The notes beneath the pieces were generated by a model, which saw only the letters and a program-made list of their open reading frames with translations, was not told the DNA's origin and searched no databases. The translations under genes were made by a program, and so were the position numbers. A stretch of DNA of 64,000 bases from Gautieria morchelliformis (taxonomy: Eukaryota; Basidiomycota; Agaricomycetes; Gomphales; Gomphaceae). This document shows, piece by piece, positions 46,247 to 57,600 of the stretch; positions within the stretch are counted from its first letter, which is position 1; each line of letters opens with the position of its first letter. Where the stretch lies: NCBI GenBank assembly GCA_015179125.1, contig WHVA01000339.1:1-64000 (forward strand), given 5' to 3'.

Positions 46247-47354
46247 GGGTTAAAGCAGTCGGGGAGGGAATGGTACGACATGTTGTGCGGAATCATGTAC
46301 AGGTTCGGTTTCACACGATGCAAGGTGGAACACGCTGTGTTCCACTGATACACTGACCAGGACGCGCTCATCGTTGCTGTTGATGTCGACGACCTCACCA
46401 TGGCAGGCAACTCGAGGGCCGTGATCCAAAGATTCAAGGACGAGTTGCGCACCGTCCTCAAGATTAAGGATATGGGGGATCTACATTGGTTACTGGGGAT
46501 TGAAGTCAAACGGGACCGTGAGCTGCAAACTCTCTCTCTCTCACAGCGAGCTTACATCGAGAGGATCCTCGAGTGATTCAGCCTACAGGACTCCAATCCC
46601 TTGACCACGCCACTCGATCCCCACCATAAGCTGTCCCTATCGCAATCCCCGTCCACACCTCGACAATACGACGATATGCGCAACGTCCCCTACAGGGAGG
46701 CCATCGGCTCCCTGATGTACGCGGCGCTGGGCACGTGCCCAGATATATCATTTGCCGTCTCATTCCTTGTGCAGTTCATGCAGAATCCGGGGAGGGCACA
46801 TTGGGAGGCGGTAAAGAGAGTCTTTCGTTACCTGAAGGGAACGAAAGACACATGCCTCATCATTGGAGGGACAGGACAGGGCCTAGAGGCGTTCTCAGAC
46901 GCAGATTGTGCCTCACAGGAACACAGACACTCTATTTCTGGTTATGTGTTCACAATCGATGGAGGAGCGGTCTCCTGGAGCTCGAAGAAGCAGCCTATTG
47001 TCGCACTCTCGACAACAGAGGCTGAGTACATCGCAGCGACGCATGCTGCGAAGGAGGCTCTTTGGATTAGGACCTTTATCGCGGAAATAGCGCGACCACT
47101 CAAGGAGCCCATCATCATTCACTTAGACAATATTTCTGCCATCTCTATCACAAAGAATGACGCGTATCACCCCCGTACCAAACATATCAACATTCGCTAC
47201 CACTTCATACGGGACGCCGTTCGCAGGAAGCTCATACAGGTCGACTACGTCCCTACCGCTGACATGGCAGCGGACATGTTCACCAAACCCCTAGCCTGGC
47301 ACAAGGTAGAGTACCTGAACTTGCTGGTAGGGATGCGTTCCGCTTAAGGGGGAG

Positions 47355-47658
47355 TGTTGGGGTTATCGGGGATAAGCTAGAACGCAGTCAGGGTGGAGGG
47401 GAGGTCGGCCAGGGTATTGTTTCGTGTCAGTAGCCTCGGGCATATGCCCGAGGCCGTATATAGTGCAACACCGTAGTCAGCGGCACCTCAGTGAACTACC
47501 TCTTTCACTGAGGTGCATACCCTTTTCTATCGACGTCTAGATATAGAGTTACTCACTATGTTAATAGCTTCTATATCTAGGTACAGTACTAATACACACT
47601 CAGTGAACTACCTCGTTCACTGAGCTTCTATATCTAGCTACTGCGCATAACCGCTACA
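47355..47658 (+). repeat. Copia-3 3' LTR
   Basis: 304 bp after the purine tract AAGGGGGAG. Here the dyad before the TATA box is a perfect 22-bp palindrome (half GCCTCGGGCAT). Confidence 0.95.
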
Positions 47659-48017
47659 AAGGCAAACCCTCGGTGCGTGCATGGCATCTCAGGAGTCCAT
47701 ACATCGATAGTTCGAAAACTGGATAGAGTAGAAGACCAGCGGAGGCCAAACAGACAGGAAGAAAGGTCAGTTCACTTAGATTCTGAGGGGCCGGTTGGTC
47801 AGCAGGTAAGGGACTTGTGATCGCCCGTAGGCAACAGAGCTAGATTTGAGACTCGGAGTCATTCAACCCAAGAGCGCAATAGGAGTGCTGTTGTGTTTTA
47901 TCACAGCTGGCTGTACATCTAAAGGCACCTACACTCTTTCAGGATGAAAGGCATGCAAACTTGCTATAACTAGTCGATTGAGCAGACAATCGAGCGACGA
48001 GCTGGCTGGACTACACC
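47659..48017. other. Spacer between Copia-3 and segment B
   Basis: Continues the sequence interrupted by Copia-3 after its target duplication. No gene recognised; segment B homology starts at about 48018. Confidence 0.5.
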
Positions 48018-48285
48018 GAATACCTGGCTCCTGGCTAGATCTGAAGCTAATTAAGAAATCTAAGTAGTGGTTTCAAATCTAAAGTTCGCATATATCGATC
48101 GACAAGTGCAAACCTGGCCAATAATACGATATTTGCGAAACGAAGGCTATCAATCCAGCTTAGGAAATTTACTACCCTCAACGTCGGGATACGATTCCAA
48201 GGTATTATTCAAAACAATAGGGCATTTGTATAATGCGCCATGAACTATCAAGTGTGAGACGATGATAAATATACCGAGTATTCGT

Positions 48286-50116
48286 TCAAACTTTGGGAAC
48301 GGCCTTTCCCAGTGGCGTCTTGGTCATCACGCTTAAGACTTCGAACAATACCTGTATGTAAGTAGAAATAGTAAGATGATATGACGGATATATATATAGC
48401 AAATTGACTTACATCTGCAGCGGCCATGGTAGTGAGCTCAGCGTTAGTCTCGTAAGCTGGAGCGACTTCTACAAGGTCTGCAGAAACAATATACAGCCCA
48501 TCCAGGCCACGGATTATAGTGCGCAGCTCGCGCGTAGACCAACCACCTGTTTCTGGGGTACCTGTTGCCGGTGCGAACGCAGGGTCTATAGAGTCAATCT
48601 AATCGCAAACGGCAGTTATGACTGTCAAATCTAAGTCGATAAAATTGTGCCCACGTCAATTGAAAGATATACAGGGTTCGAGCCCACTGTGTCACGGATC
48701 TTTTTGATAATTCCATCTACTCCTAACGTGTCAATCTCACGCGCCTCGATTCGGTGAAATCCAGCGCCGTCATCGTTGTCGTAGTCTGCCGGTCCTGAAA
48801 GAGTCGTCCGGATCGCGCCGTGCTAGAAAGCAGAACACATTTCAAGGTCAAACACACAAGTGGCCAGGAAGAACGAGAGATGTAAAGCCACAATCATAAA
48901 TGGGGCTTACGATGGAGCTGCCATTCCTGATGAGGCCTTCTTGAGCCGCCCAATAAAAATACGTCCCGTGGTTTAGCGCTGCCCTGTCCGTAGGTGCACC
49001 TCCAAATACCCTAGATCACGAGTGACCATCCGTCAGGGATTGACACACAAATGGTCGATTAACGTGTTATTAGCTTACGCAGGTTTCCATGTGTCTAGAT
49101 GCGAATCGAAGTGGATGACACTAATTTTTCCATACGCGCTGTTGATGGAGCGCAGGAGAGGTAGTACGATGGTATGGTCCCCACCCAGTGTCACGATTCT
49201 TGGGTGTTCCTTACCATCGATTGACACAGGTATCCATGTATCGTTGCTGGCTGCAGCATACGCAGCATTATCTTCCTCGGAGAACTCGAATTCTGGATCG
49301 GTCCTTTGATGCATTCGGAGAAGCTCCAGACGCTCAGAATCGCGGAGAGCAATGTATTGGTCTTTCAATGACGTGGCCGGAGTGCGATGCAAAAGATCTC
49401 TGTGTGCGTCTTGGATCTGTTTGAGGGCAAGAGTATTATCATAAGGGTTGACGGGAATGTCACCACAGTCAACCAGTCTAACAGACAATGTGTTAAAAAG
49501 GTCACAACAGGAGTTGCCAAAATAAATTAGAATAAAGCGGATGAAAATATCACACCAAACCAGTCAGAGCCCGGCGTAAATTCAAACTCACCTGACTCCA
49601 GCTTTAAGGGGGTTGTGCTTCAAGGGGACATTATAGCTTCCACATAAAAACAATCGCCTTGATCCCGCACGGATGCCACTCGGTCCGAAACGTGCCCCAG
49701 GGCGATATGACGTGGAAGTATCATACGGCGCGCCAAGAATTGCGATGTCGAAGAGCGACTTCCCAGAGGATGCAGTGGGGGACAGACACTTCTGCCAAGG
49801 TAAATGCGCAAAGGTAGTAATGCCGCTGAATACAGAGTTGGCGGTCACTATTTGAGATGAAAGTGAGAAACAACCCGGAGTTTTTGTAAATAGAGGTCAA
49901 CTACAAACCTTCGTCATCTCCTGGGTAGGTGACATGCGTCTGGGGGGATTGCCATGGATACCTCACGTAGCCAAGAGGGAGCTGGCCGTCATGATTGGCC
50001 TGAGGGTCAAGTTCCAGGCTCTGTAGCTGGCCATGTTTATGTTCATGGAGTGCAATGCTGGCTGAAACCTGCCAAGCGATACCCAGAAGAATATTGAATC
50101 TGAGAGCTGTGTGCAT
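48286..50116 (-). CDS. Agmatinase-type ureohydrolase, secreted, intact copy
   Basis: Seven exons on the minus strand: 49909-50116, 49592-49847, 49079-49477, 48911-49010, 48655-48822, 48413-48598, 48286-48351. All introns (56-114 bp) have GT...AG borders and the frame is kept, giving 460 aa. The start [20 protein letters not shown] is a signal peptide. The arginase-fold metal ligands are present: GGDHT, HFDSHLD, and SID joined across an intron to [19 protein letters not shown] sequence ([10 protein letters not shown]). Also typical: [20 protein letters not shown] and [15 protein letters not shown]. The family hydrolyses agmatine or another guanidino compound, releasing urea; the secretion signal implies extracellular or vacuolar work, as in many fungal homologues. 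Exact substrate is not shown by sequence. Confidence 0.92.
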
Positions 50117-51365
50117 ACTTCAGGTAGAGGCAAAGGCAAAGACGAGGGTAGAAGGGAAAGAAGAACAAGAGCAGAAGTAAACAGAAGAAGAAAAAGGAAG
50201 GGGTTGGGGTCAATGGTGTTGATAAGATAACAAGCTCCGATGCGGGTAGCGAAATATCCTTCCGGGAACTGTGGAGAGTGGTCACCGGTTCGTCTCCTCG
50301 GAGAAGCGCTGGATTCGACTGACATTCACTATCACTTGAGCCACCCATGTAGTATAACGGCATTGTGGGATGAAGATAGATACACCTACTCAACAATATA
50401 TCCATCGGCTGGAAACCAAATTAAGACCGATCTTGAATCAGACCTAGGGTTTCGGATGTAAGGGGCACTGTGACCATGACAGCACTCCTATGTTGGAATG
50501 GATTAGAGTGACGGCATCTCACGAAACAGTGGTGAGAAACAAATTCACAACACGAGGTGCGTGGGAAGCACATGAGGCGAGACCAAATCTCGTAATTCGA
50601 AGTTTCACTGGTGCTGCCGTATACAATGCCAGAGGTGTAGTAAGCTGCTGGCCTGCCCGCCACTGGGGTGTGTTTGGTGTCCTAAAAAAAGCTAATCTTG
50701 ATTCGGGCTCCAGGCTCCAATTCCAACTTCAAAACATTTGCTAGATGCTCTCTCACCTGGCATAGCAGTGCCCGTTGCAGTTACTGTAACCTTTTGCTTC
50801 TGAAACATCACCTGGAGTTTAGCACCACAGATGCGCCCGGACTGTCACTCTCGTCGCCATGCCTAGCAGCAGCAACAGACTGAGCAGCGATACTGATTGT
50901 AATTGGAGATGATGAACTTGAGCTTGAAAGTGAACGAAAGGTGTAATGTCAATCGTCCTTGTTGTCCTCTTAGATTGCGTTCTTCTGGTCTTCGCCTTGT
51001 TCAACCTGCACCGCCCCGTCCAGCTGTAGATAGTCAAAGAACTGTAGTGACATGTAGTGACACTGACAAAGTGATGTGCAATATTCCGACCAAAAGCAGT
51101 AGCACTGCCGATGTAACGTTATCGCTCTTCCAAAACGGCTTGAAGCCGATTCTTGGCCGTGTGTGACAGTGAGCTCAGAGTCTTCAGCTACCGTTCAGTT
51201 ATATACAGTTCCTGCCAACAGCGATCATCAAGCATAATCACTTACTGTCTAGAAACTTGGCAACGTTCAAGGTATGTATCTACTGCATTATATGAAAAAG
51301 GTTTGTCTATTGAGGGCCTGTGGATTGTGCGCTACAGGTAAATAAGTCAGCTTTGGCAATTCCTA
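50117..51365. other. Intergenic DNA between agmatinase and the HNH gene (divergent promoters)
   Basis: The two genes are transcribed away from each other, so this stretch must hold both promoters. Short open frames occur but none has a known motif. Matches 20847-22016. Confidence 0.5.
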
Positions 51366-52767
51366 ATGTCAGATGATAGCACACTTGACTATGACCCCCA
51401 TGACAGTGTGATTGACGAGGGGCGGTATTGCACACACATTCGTTCCGAATGGTGCCGTGCCCTTGATCGTGACACCTTCGTCTTCTGGTCCAGTGTTCCG
51501 TCTAATCTTCTGGTCGGTAGGCAAGGTGACTGTTTTGAGGAATTTGTCACCAGGCTCAACTGTGTGTAGGACTCAATCAGAGGCTGACCCATGTGACCAT
51601 CACAGGCCTATATCGCTGGATGCGCATCGCCCTTCCATACATGCAGGACGCTGAGCTTCGACCAGCTGCCGTGAGGAAGTTTGACATTTTGAAATACAGT
51701 GTCGTCCCCAGGGCTGACGCGCTCACTGCATTGGACACCTCTCCCCTCCCTTCCGGTGACTACGGCTTGTTTCGTCCGTTAGTTATCGTCTGTTATAGCT
51801 GTTATGCCTTATACCCCTTTGCAGCAGTGGGGGACTACCGGCGTGATTTGTTCGGGCAGACTGAACCAGTAGCACAGGACCCCGAAGCGTCTTTTGAGCG
51901 ATACCTACAGAATCGCAAGATACGTCCAAACTCCATCACTAGACTTGATTTAGTATGTGCACACTGCTGATGCGCTATCATCTCGTATTCCTAAAACCTG
52001 CCCAGTATACATTCCCACCGTCAGTGGAGCAATCCGTTCGTCTGCGCGACAATGTGTGCTTTATTACAGGCGCGCCCCCAGATGCAGAACTAGATCTATC
52101 TTGGATATTTCCTCCTACCTGGGCATACTTGGTTGCTCTTGTCCATTTCAGTTCTATTGCACACTTTGACTATCAATGCAGTTGGACCCATGCCGTAGCC
52201 CTGTAACATGTGATTATGAGCCTTTCCTTACCGCATCTAACGCTTGCATGATGCGGAGCGATCTGTTGAGTCTCTTCCACGCCAACGCCTTTGGCATAGA
52301 CGTCGATGTGCGCCCGAGTCTTTGCTTCGCTTGATCCCCTGCACGCTCATTCATGAATTTGACATGTCTGCCTTAGGATGATTTTCGCATCGTTGTGTTC
52401 CGCGATACAGGCTCCGTAACGTTACCCTCACATGTACCCAAGTCACAAAATTCTGCCAGTGCCGGACCAGGCGATCGATTCTTGCGGGAGCATTTTCGAT
52501 GGTGTCTCCTGGTTAATCTATTTGGGGGAGACATCAGCGAGGACTATGACGCAAACAGCATCGTCCAGGTCATGGAGGAGCTTGGGATGTGTCATGGTGA
52601 TACTCCGTTGGCACCCGTGGACGATGAGAGATGGGATTCCCTGATAGGGAAGGAGCTCTGGGAGGTACTCATCCTGGATGCGTTTCGTGATGCTATCAAT
52701 GTAAGTGAAGATAACTCTACGCTTTAAACGCATTTCTGCAACTTTGAACCCGCAGCTGGCAAAGTGA
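51366..52767 (+). CDS. HNH_2-like protein, intact copy (356 aa)
   Basis: Seven exons: 51366-51516, 51570-51773, 51825-51952, 52006-52131, 52182-52307, 52377-52700, 52756-52767; introns of 50-69 bp. Every junction keeps the frame. Order of segments: MSDDSTLDYDPHDS; ITGLYRWMRIALPYM; GDYRRDLFGQTEPV; the HNH_2-like core VRLRDNVCFITG, SWIFPPTWAYL, NACMMRSDLLSLFHANAFGI, DDFRIVVF; then FLREHFRWCLLVNLFGGDI. The layout matches HNH_2 domains of basidiomycetes (C-x-x-TG ... AHIxP ... N-x-x-x-LRSDLHxLFD...F-x-ID), but the His residues are replaced (SWI, SDLL, LFH), so it is likely a nuclease-fold protein without normal catalysis. Role unknown. A donor beginning GTCCGT in intron 2 is atypical. Confidence 0.75.
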
Positions 52768-53824
52768 TATATTTCATGGGAGATTATACTAACAGATAGG
52801 ACGTGGGTTGACAGCTGAAGGTTTGGATGACATGAATATCAATCACGCACGTGTCGTACACTGCATGGAGGCATATGACATGTTCCTATATATTCGACTT
52901 CATCGTCACAGCGATTGGACTCGTTCTCGCTAGTGCGGGTGAGGTGCGTAGATGAAACGAGGCCAAACGGCAAAATCTTTCAATTGTTAAATCATTGTAT
53001 TCTTAGTCCCATACGGTTACAGTACCGCGTTTTTTCTCTTGCAGATTTATGCACATTCTTTTGGATTCAGCAATCACCTTGCGCAAGCGAATGAGAGAGA
53101 CAGTCTCGAGGTCCATCCTACACGGTGCCAAAATGGAATGTGGAAACTCCTTTGTCGATGGCGAGTTAGACATTAATGCTTTCTTCAGTGTAGTGGCATC
53201 CCAGAAGCCGATGGAGCACGTTGACGCTAGCCAGTTCACCTCAGGACAATATACTTTCCTCTGTGCAAAGACGGGAACGATCGACAAAATATAATCCCAT
53301 CAGCGCTGCTGCATGGCTGATGTCGCATTGTAAGCCGTTGTTGATCGATTCAAATTGATTCCCCTAGGCTATCTGGGTACTCGAGGGTCATATTAATAGA
53401 AGGAAGCTCGGTAGCTAAAATGCTCAAACAGTTCATCCCATAGTGGTGGGGTGTTTCATCTACACCACCAGTCGAGGTTCTTCTTTGGCACAGGTTTCCA
53501 AGCCGATGTCCCTGAAACATTGTTGTCGATTGTTTGTGTCACATTTCTCCAACCTTGAATAAACCTTTTCTAGCAGAGCTTTCCTAGACGTCACTCTTCC
53601 CACTTTCACTGTGGTTTCTGGGGATTTCAGCAATCTTTCACCTAGTGTATTTCCACAAGCTCTCAGTTCCCATGTTGTGAAGCCCTGTGTGATGTTTGCA
53701 AAAGTCGGTGCGTAAAATGCGAACAAAACGTTCACTGCCACCTGTGAAACCACAATCATCTCCAGTCGATGTTTGTGTAAGCCTGATGTGAGCCACTCGA
53801 CATGCTTGCAGATAGCTAATCCAT
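52768..53824. other. 3' flank of the HNH gene and end of segment B
   Basis: Open stretch at 53049-53294 (MHILLDSAITLRKRMRETVS ... ELDINAF ... TSGQYTFLCAKTGTIDKI) has a counterpart in segment A and could be a small gene or alternative exon. After 53459 the sequence is unique, with a minus-strand open frame (53460-53759) of no recognised family. Confidence 0.4.
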
Positions 53825-54340
53825 ATGCTCACCAGCCTGACTCCCGTCCCGCTTGTCAAACTTAAGTCCTCACCTGTTATCTCACACCTTCACCACACAT
53901 CAACTGACCACTGCGATGGACAAGTCACTATTCCCTCATCGATCACAAAATTCGAAATCAACACGAACAACATTGCCGTGTTCCTGGAAGGCCGGGCCCA
54001 TTCTCTTGAAATCAAAATTACCCCGACAGCCCCAGGTCCAGTGGTATGTTTCCTCAGCGGTTTTCATCTTTTACAAGGGTTTAACGCTATCTATTGCCAG
54101 ACACTAATCATAAATGTGGGAGAAGCCCCACCTGTGCTCGTGGATGCGAAGGAGCCTCGAAGCGCTGCCATGCAGCGGGTTTCAGATACATCCGACAAAC
54201 CCGAACCAAGGCCCCTTCCTTCAGGTTCCAGCCTTCGGGCAAAGAAAATATTGACATGTTTGGACGATTATCCAATCCTGGATCATGATCATGACGCCGA
54301 TCGCCATGAGACACCCAATGCCAGAGACATAGTAGAGTGA
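53825..54340 (+). CDS. Hypothetical protein, two exons
   Basis: Open to 54042 (SITKFEINTNNIAVFLEGRA, SLEIKITPTAPGPV), then GTATGT...TTGCCAG, and TLIINVGEAPPVLVDAKE through PEPRPLPSGSSLRAKK to DIVE stop at 54340. The uninterrupted reading also stays open, so the intron (about 54043-54100) is inferred from its splice signals. The beta-strand-like first part followed by a charged tail recalls nucleoplasmin-type modules, but this is weak. Family not recognised. Confidence 0.4.
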   Translation: MLTSLTPVPLVKLKSSPVISHLHHTSTDHCDGQVTIPSSITKFEINTNNIAVFLEGRAHSLEIKITPTAPGPVVCFLSGFHLLQGFNAIYCQTLIINVGEAPPVLVDAKEPRSAAMQRVSDTSDKPEPRPLPSGSSLRAKKILTCLDDYPILDHDHDADRHETPNARDIVE

Positions 54341-54672
54341 TTCGGTCTCTGAGTGACATTTCCTCAAATATTAGTCAGACGTCCCGAAACAATAGAATTT
54401 GTCATCCATGCTATTGTTCTTTGTTGACACCCACTGTTATCTCCACTCGTCTGACCACCCGAATGCCAGCGGTCAAGCAGAAACTGCCTGACTGTCCATG
54501 AGACTGTTTTGTCAGTTTTGGTGACCCAGCTGAACACCCACAGGTATCGAACAGCACCCCAATGAGTCCCGAAAGGTGCGATGCCGCACATGTCACATGT
54601 TTACTGCGGTTCCGGACGACTCGACTTGGATCTCTCGAGCAAGTCTGTCGAGCCACTTGAAGGGAAGGACAC
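54341..54672. other. Spacer before the transposon-type gene
   Basis: No gene recognised. It may contain the left end of the two-gene element, but no terminal repeat matching the right side was found. Confidence 0.4.
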
Positions 54673-57600
54673 ATGCGTAATGTCGACCGACTTGAGTTTG
54701 AAGAGGCCAGGATGCGGCGCTACGACGCTCTGGATCGAGAAAATGAGGATACTCATGATGCCATTCTGGACGATGTAAGCATTCACAAAGAAGCACGGCC
54801 TCAAATGGGCTGGGTCGATGCACCAGATGGGGATGATTACCTGGATAGAGAGGTGGGCCTCAAGACGTTCAATGGCATGAGAGAGCTGATGACGGCCAAG
54901 GAGGAAAAAGAGCGTGTAATACGTGAGCTTGACGATATGGCGGAATACATGGATCAAATCCTGCTTCCACAAGATCCGGACCTGGAGGAAGAGGATCTCT
55001 CAGTCCCGCATGCTGTGGCAGGAATGGATGGTTTGGGTGAGTGATACCACCCCACACTCACGGTGCTTGTCTGAGTCACAGATTTAGATTTGGAGGACTC
55101 GCCAATAGAGCAACTGCGTGAGCGAGTAAGCCACCTCTCCCAGGACTCCGATTGGTATCCATATGAAAATAAGACTGTGAGCATCTCGTGTCGATGATTT
55201 GATGGCCCTTTATTGGAGAGAACTGAGTGCTCTGGTAGCTGTTCCTGTTGGATTTGCTGGATAACCTCCCTCGGCTGCGGCTGTCTCAGCGGCACATGCA
55301 GATGTTCCTGTGGGTGTTGAGTGAGTCTGGGGCTCATGATGTCCCCTCGCTCTATGCACTTTGTGAAACTCAGGCGCGTTTGCGCAAGTTTGGAGGGGTC
55401 ACCACAAAAAGATTCGAGAGCTCATTGGGAAATGTGATGTATCTGAACGATATTCCTGAAATCATTGCTCATGTACGTCTGCGTGGCCGCTTCGGCCAGT
55501 ATGCATGGCTGCTAACCAGAGTGTAGGACTATGCAAATCCGCAGATCGCACCTCTACTTTGTTTTTATCCCGAAGAAAAAGAGGGTTGTGTATCAGAAAT
55601 ATGGCAGATGAAGAGGATCAAGGAATTGCCAGCGGAACAACTCACACCAATGGTTCGCAAAGGGTTGAAAGATTTTTATGTGAATGAGCTGGCAGAATTG
55701 AGGTCAGGCGAGTATGTGATACCCCACATGTGGATTATCCGCAACAATGTAATGTGTGCCGATGCACGTCGGGTTGAGCTTACACAGGTGCGTATGATAT
55801 ATGTTTGATGGACATGTGCAACTTAATGTCTGGTGATCAGGATGGGCTGGTAGTAAAGCCAGAGTTGGTAAACATTCAAGGCGACGACCTCGCGTTCACT
55901 TACTTCGATCTCATGGAGGAGGGTGGGATTAAATTTGTCGGTGAGTGGTGCTCGTCGAACCTTGATGTGATGGCACTAGAGATCATATTACAGATGACTC
56001 TGTTCAGGCTCTCATGCCAAACCCATTGCGCGCAGTTGCCAATGGGTATGAATTGTATACGTCGTTTGTGTTCCTATGGGCAGATGACGTAGGTGGGAAT
56101 GTATCCAAAATGGTCAATGCGCACAAGAACATATATTTGGCACATGTTAATGTGCCAGGGCGATTGCTTCAGCAAGAATACTTTGTATGTTTCGTGGCAA
56201 CATCCCCACATGCAAGTACCCCAGAGCAGTTCGAAGCCGTTCTGGAGATGGTACGGTGCGCGATCTGTCATTCAGACCTGGGGATTCATAACTGACATCT
56301 GTGTCCCGTTGGCTTGGGTTCAGTGGGACTCAGCGCAAGCCCCCATGCACTTATAATGCCCATTCACATCGTCTGTGCAAGTTCCGAATTGCTGTTCCAG
56401 GCTTGCCGGCAGATAACCCTCAGCAGTCTGAGGAGTGTAGTCACATAGGCCCCAGCGGGAATTGCAAGTGCCGCCGCTGTCTGGTGGGTGGGCCTGCCAC
56501 TGTGACGGAATCTGACGATGGGTACCATGCCTTACATGAGGTATGCCAAATGTCACTGATGATCACTTGATTTCTAAAGATGTCTGACTGTGGATGCAAT
56601 GGCTAGCCTGGGGCCCCGCGCAGGGTCGTGCGGACAATTGAGGAGATCCAGAAACAGCTCCTAAAGGCGACCGAAGGGAAACTCGCACCGGTGTCTGCTA
56701 TGCAAACTGCGAGTGGGGTCAAGGACTGAGTTGCCCAAGGGTGGATCGTTAAAGTGCTTTCCAAAGTGAAGGCCATTAAGGCCGATCATCCGTCTTGGTC
56801 ACATGCACAGGTGCAACAAGCTGCTAAGGAGTGGCTCGATGAGCAACCTGGACAGCGATGGAGCCCCCTACTGTCATTTCCTGGTATGTATATTCAATCT
56901 TGTCGCGAGTCTGTCTCTCATACAATATGCAGGCCTGGATCCGCACCGTGACACACCGGTTGAAATCTTGCACACCGTGTTGCTGGGCTTAATCAAATAC
57001 GTGTGGCATAATTTGCACACCTCCTGGAAAGACCCCAAGCGTGAACTCTTCATCATTCGTCTCCAAGGTACCAATATTGATGGCCTCACAATCCTGCCGA
57101 TCCATGCGGCATATATGTCTCAATATCGCAATGCGCTCGTTGGCAAACACTTCAAAACACTGATGCAGACAGTGGTGTTCCATGTCCATGGCATTGTAAG
57201 CCAACCCCAGTTTGAGCTCATTAAAGCCACAGGTTGGCTTGGGGCGGTGCTGTGGTATCACAAGATCCGCAACATGGTGGAGTACCTGGTGAGTGGCGTC
57301 AGTGGGTATTGGCTTGTGTTCCATGATTCAAAAGCTTCCAAGGGGGATTTGCGCATTCTAGTTGCCAATGTTTTGGACGTGTTTGACACGGTAGACCTCA
57401 CGCGCATCCTTGACAAAGGAAAACTGCATATCCTGTCGCACCTTCCTGACGATGTGGAGCACTTCGGTCCCGCCATTCGGTATGCCACGGAAGTTTTTGA
57501 ATGTTTCAACCATGTCTTTCGTATGTGTTCTGTCCTTAGTAACCACCAGGCGCCAGGTCGTGACATAGCCCGCAAGTGCTCCAGCATGGAGCACGTCAAA

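Larger units (their letters stand above)
37747..47347 (+). pseudogene. Copia-3 gag-pol, disrupted
   Basis: gag starts at 37747 (MPSSTSKSFAIPKRARDG) and shifts frame near 38010 and again near 38400. Next come the CCHC knuckle (CWNCGKKGHKKAHC), protease (DSGASGHMS) and the hAT insertion. The frame resumes at about 43033 with GAG-pre-integrase and integrase (SDVWGP, TDCGGEY, GVSERLNRT). A TGA at 43740-43742 stands where Copia-2 has CGA. About 190 bp is missing near 44655, at the start of reverse transcriptase; the solo LTR splits that domain at 44767. The rest (DVDDLTMAG, STTEAEYIAA, to 47347) has two more TGA codons, near 46347 and 46574. Inactive. Confidence 0.93.
37418..47658 (+). mobile_element. 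Copia-3, LTR retrotransposon carrying two nested elements
   Basis: Two 304-bp LTRs and perfect 5-bp target duplications AAGGC (37413-37417 and 47659-47663). Gag-pol is the closest relative of Copia-2. Inside are a complete hAT element (38944-43024) and a 1480-bp solo LTR (44767-46246). Removing both inserts leaves about 4.7 kb, a normal copia length. Confidence 0.96.
48018..53459. repeat. Segment B of the large duplication (partner 7635-31543)
   Basis: Compact version with neither retrotransposon. It has the empty sites ATATT (48129-48133) for Copia-1 and GGGGT (50200-50204) for Copia-2, and a single HNH gene whose 5' flank matches tandem copy 1 and whose 3' flank matches tandem copy 3. Confidence 0.92.
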
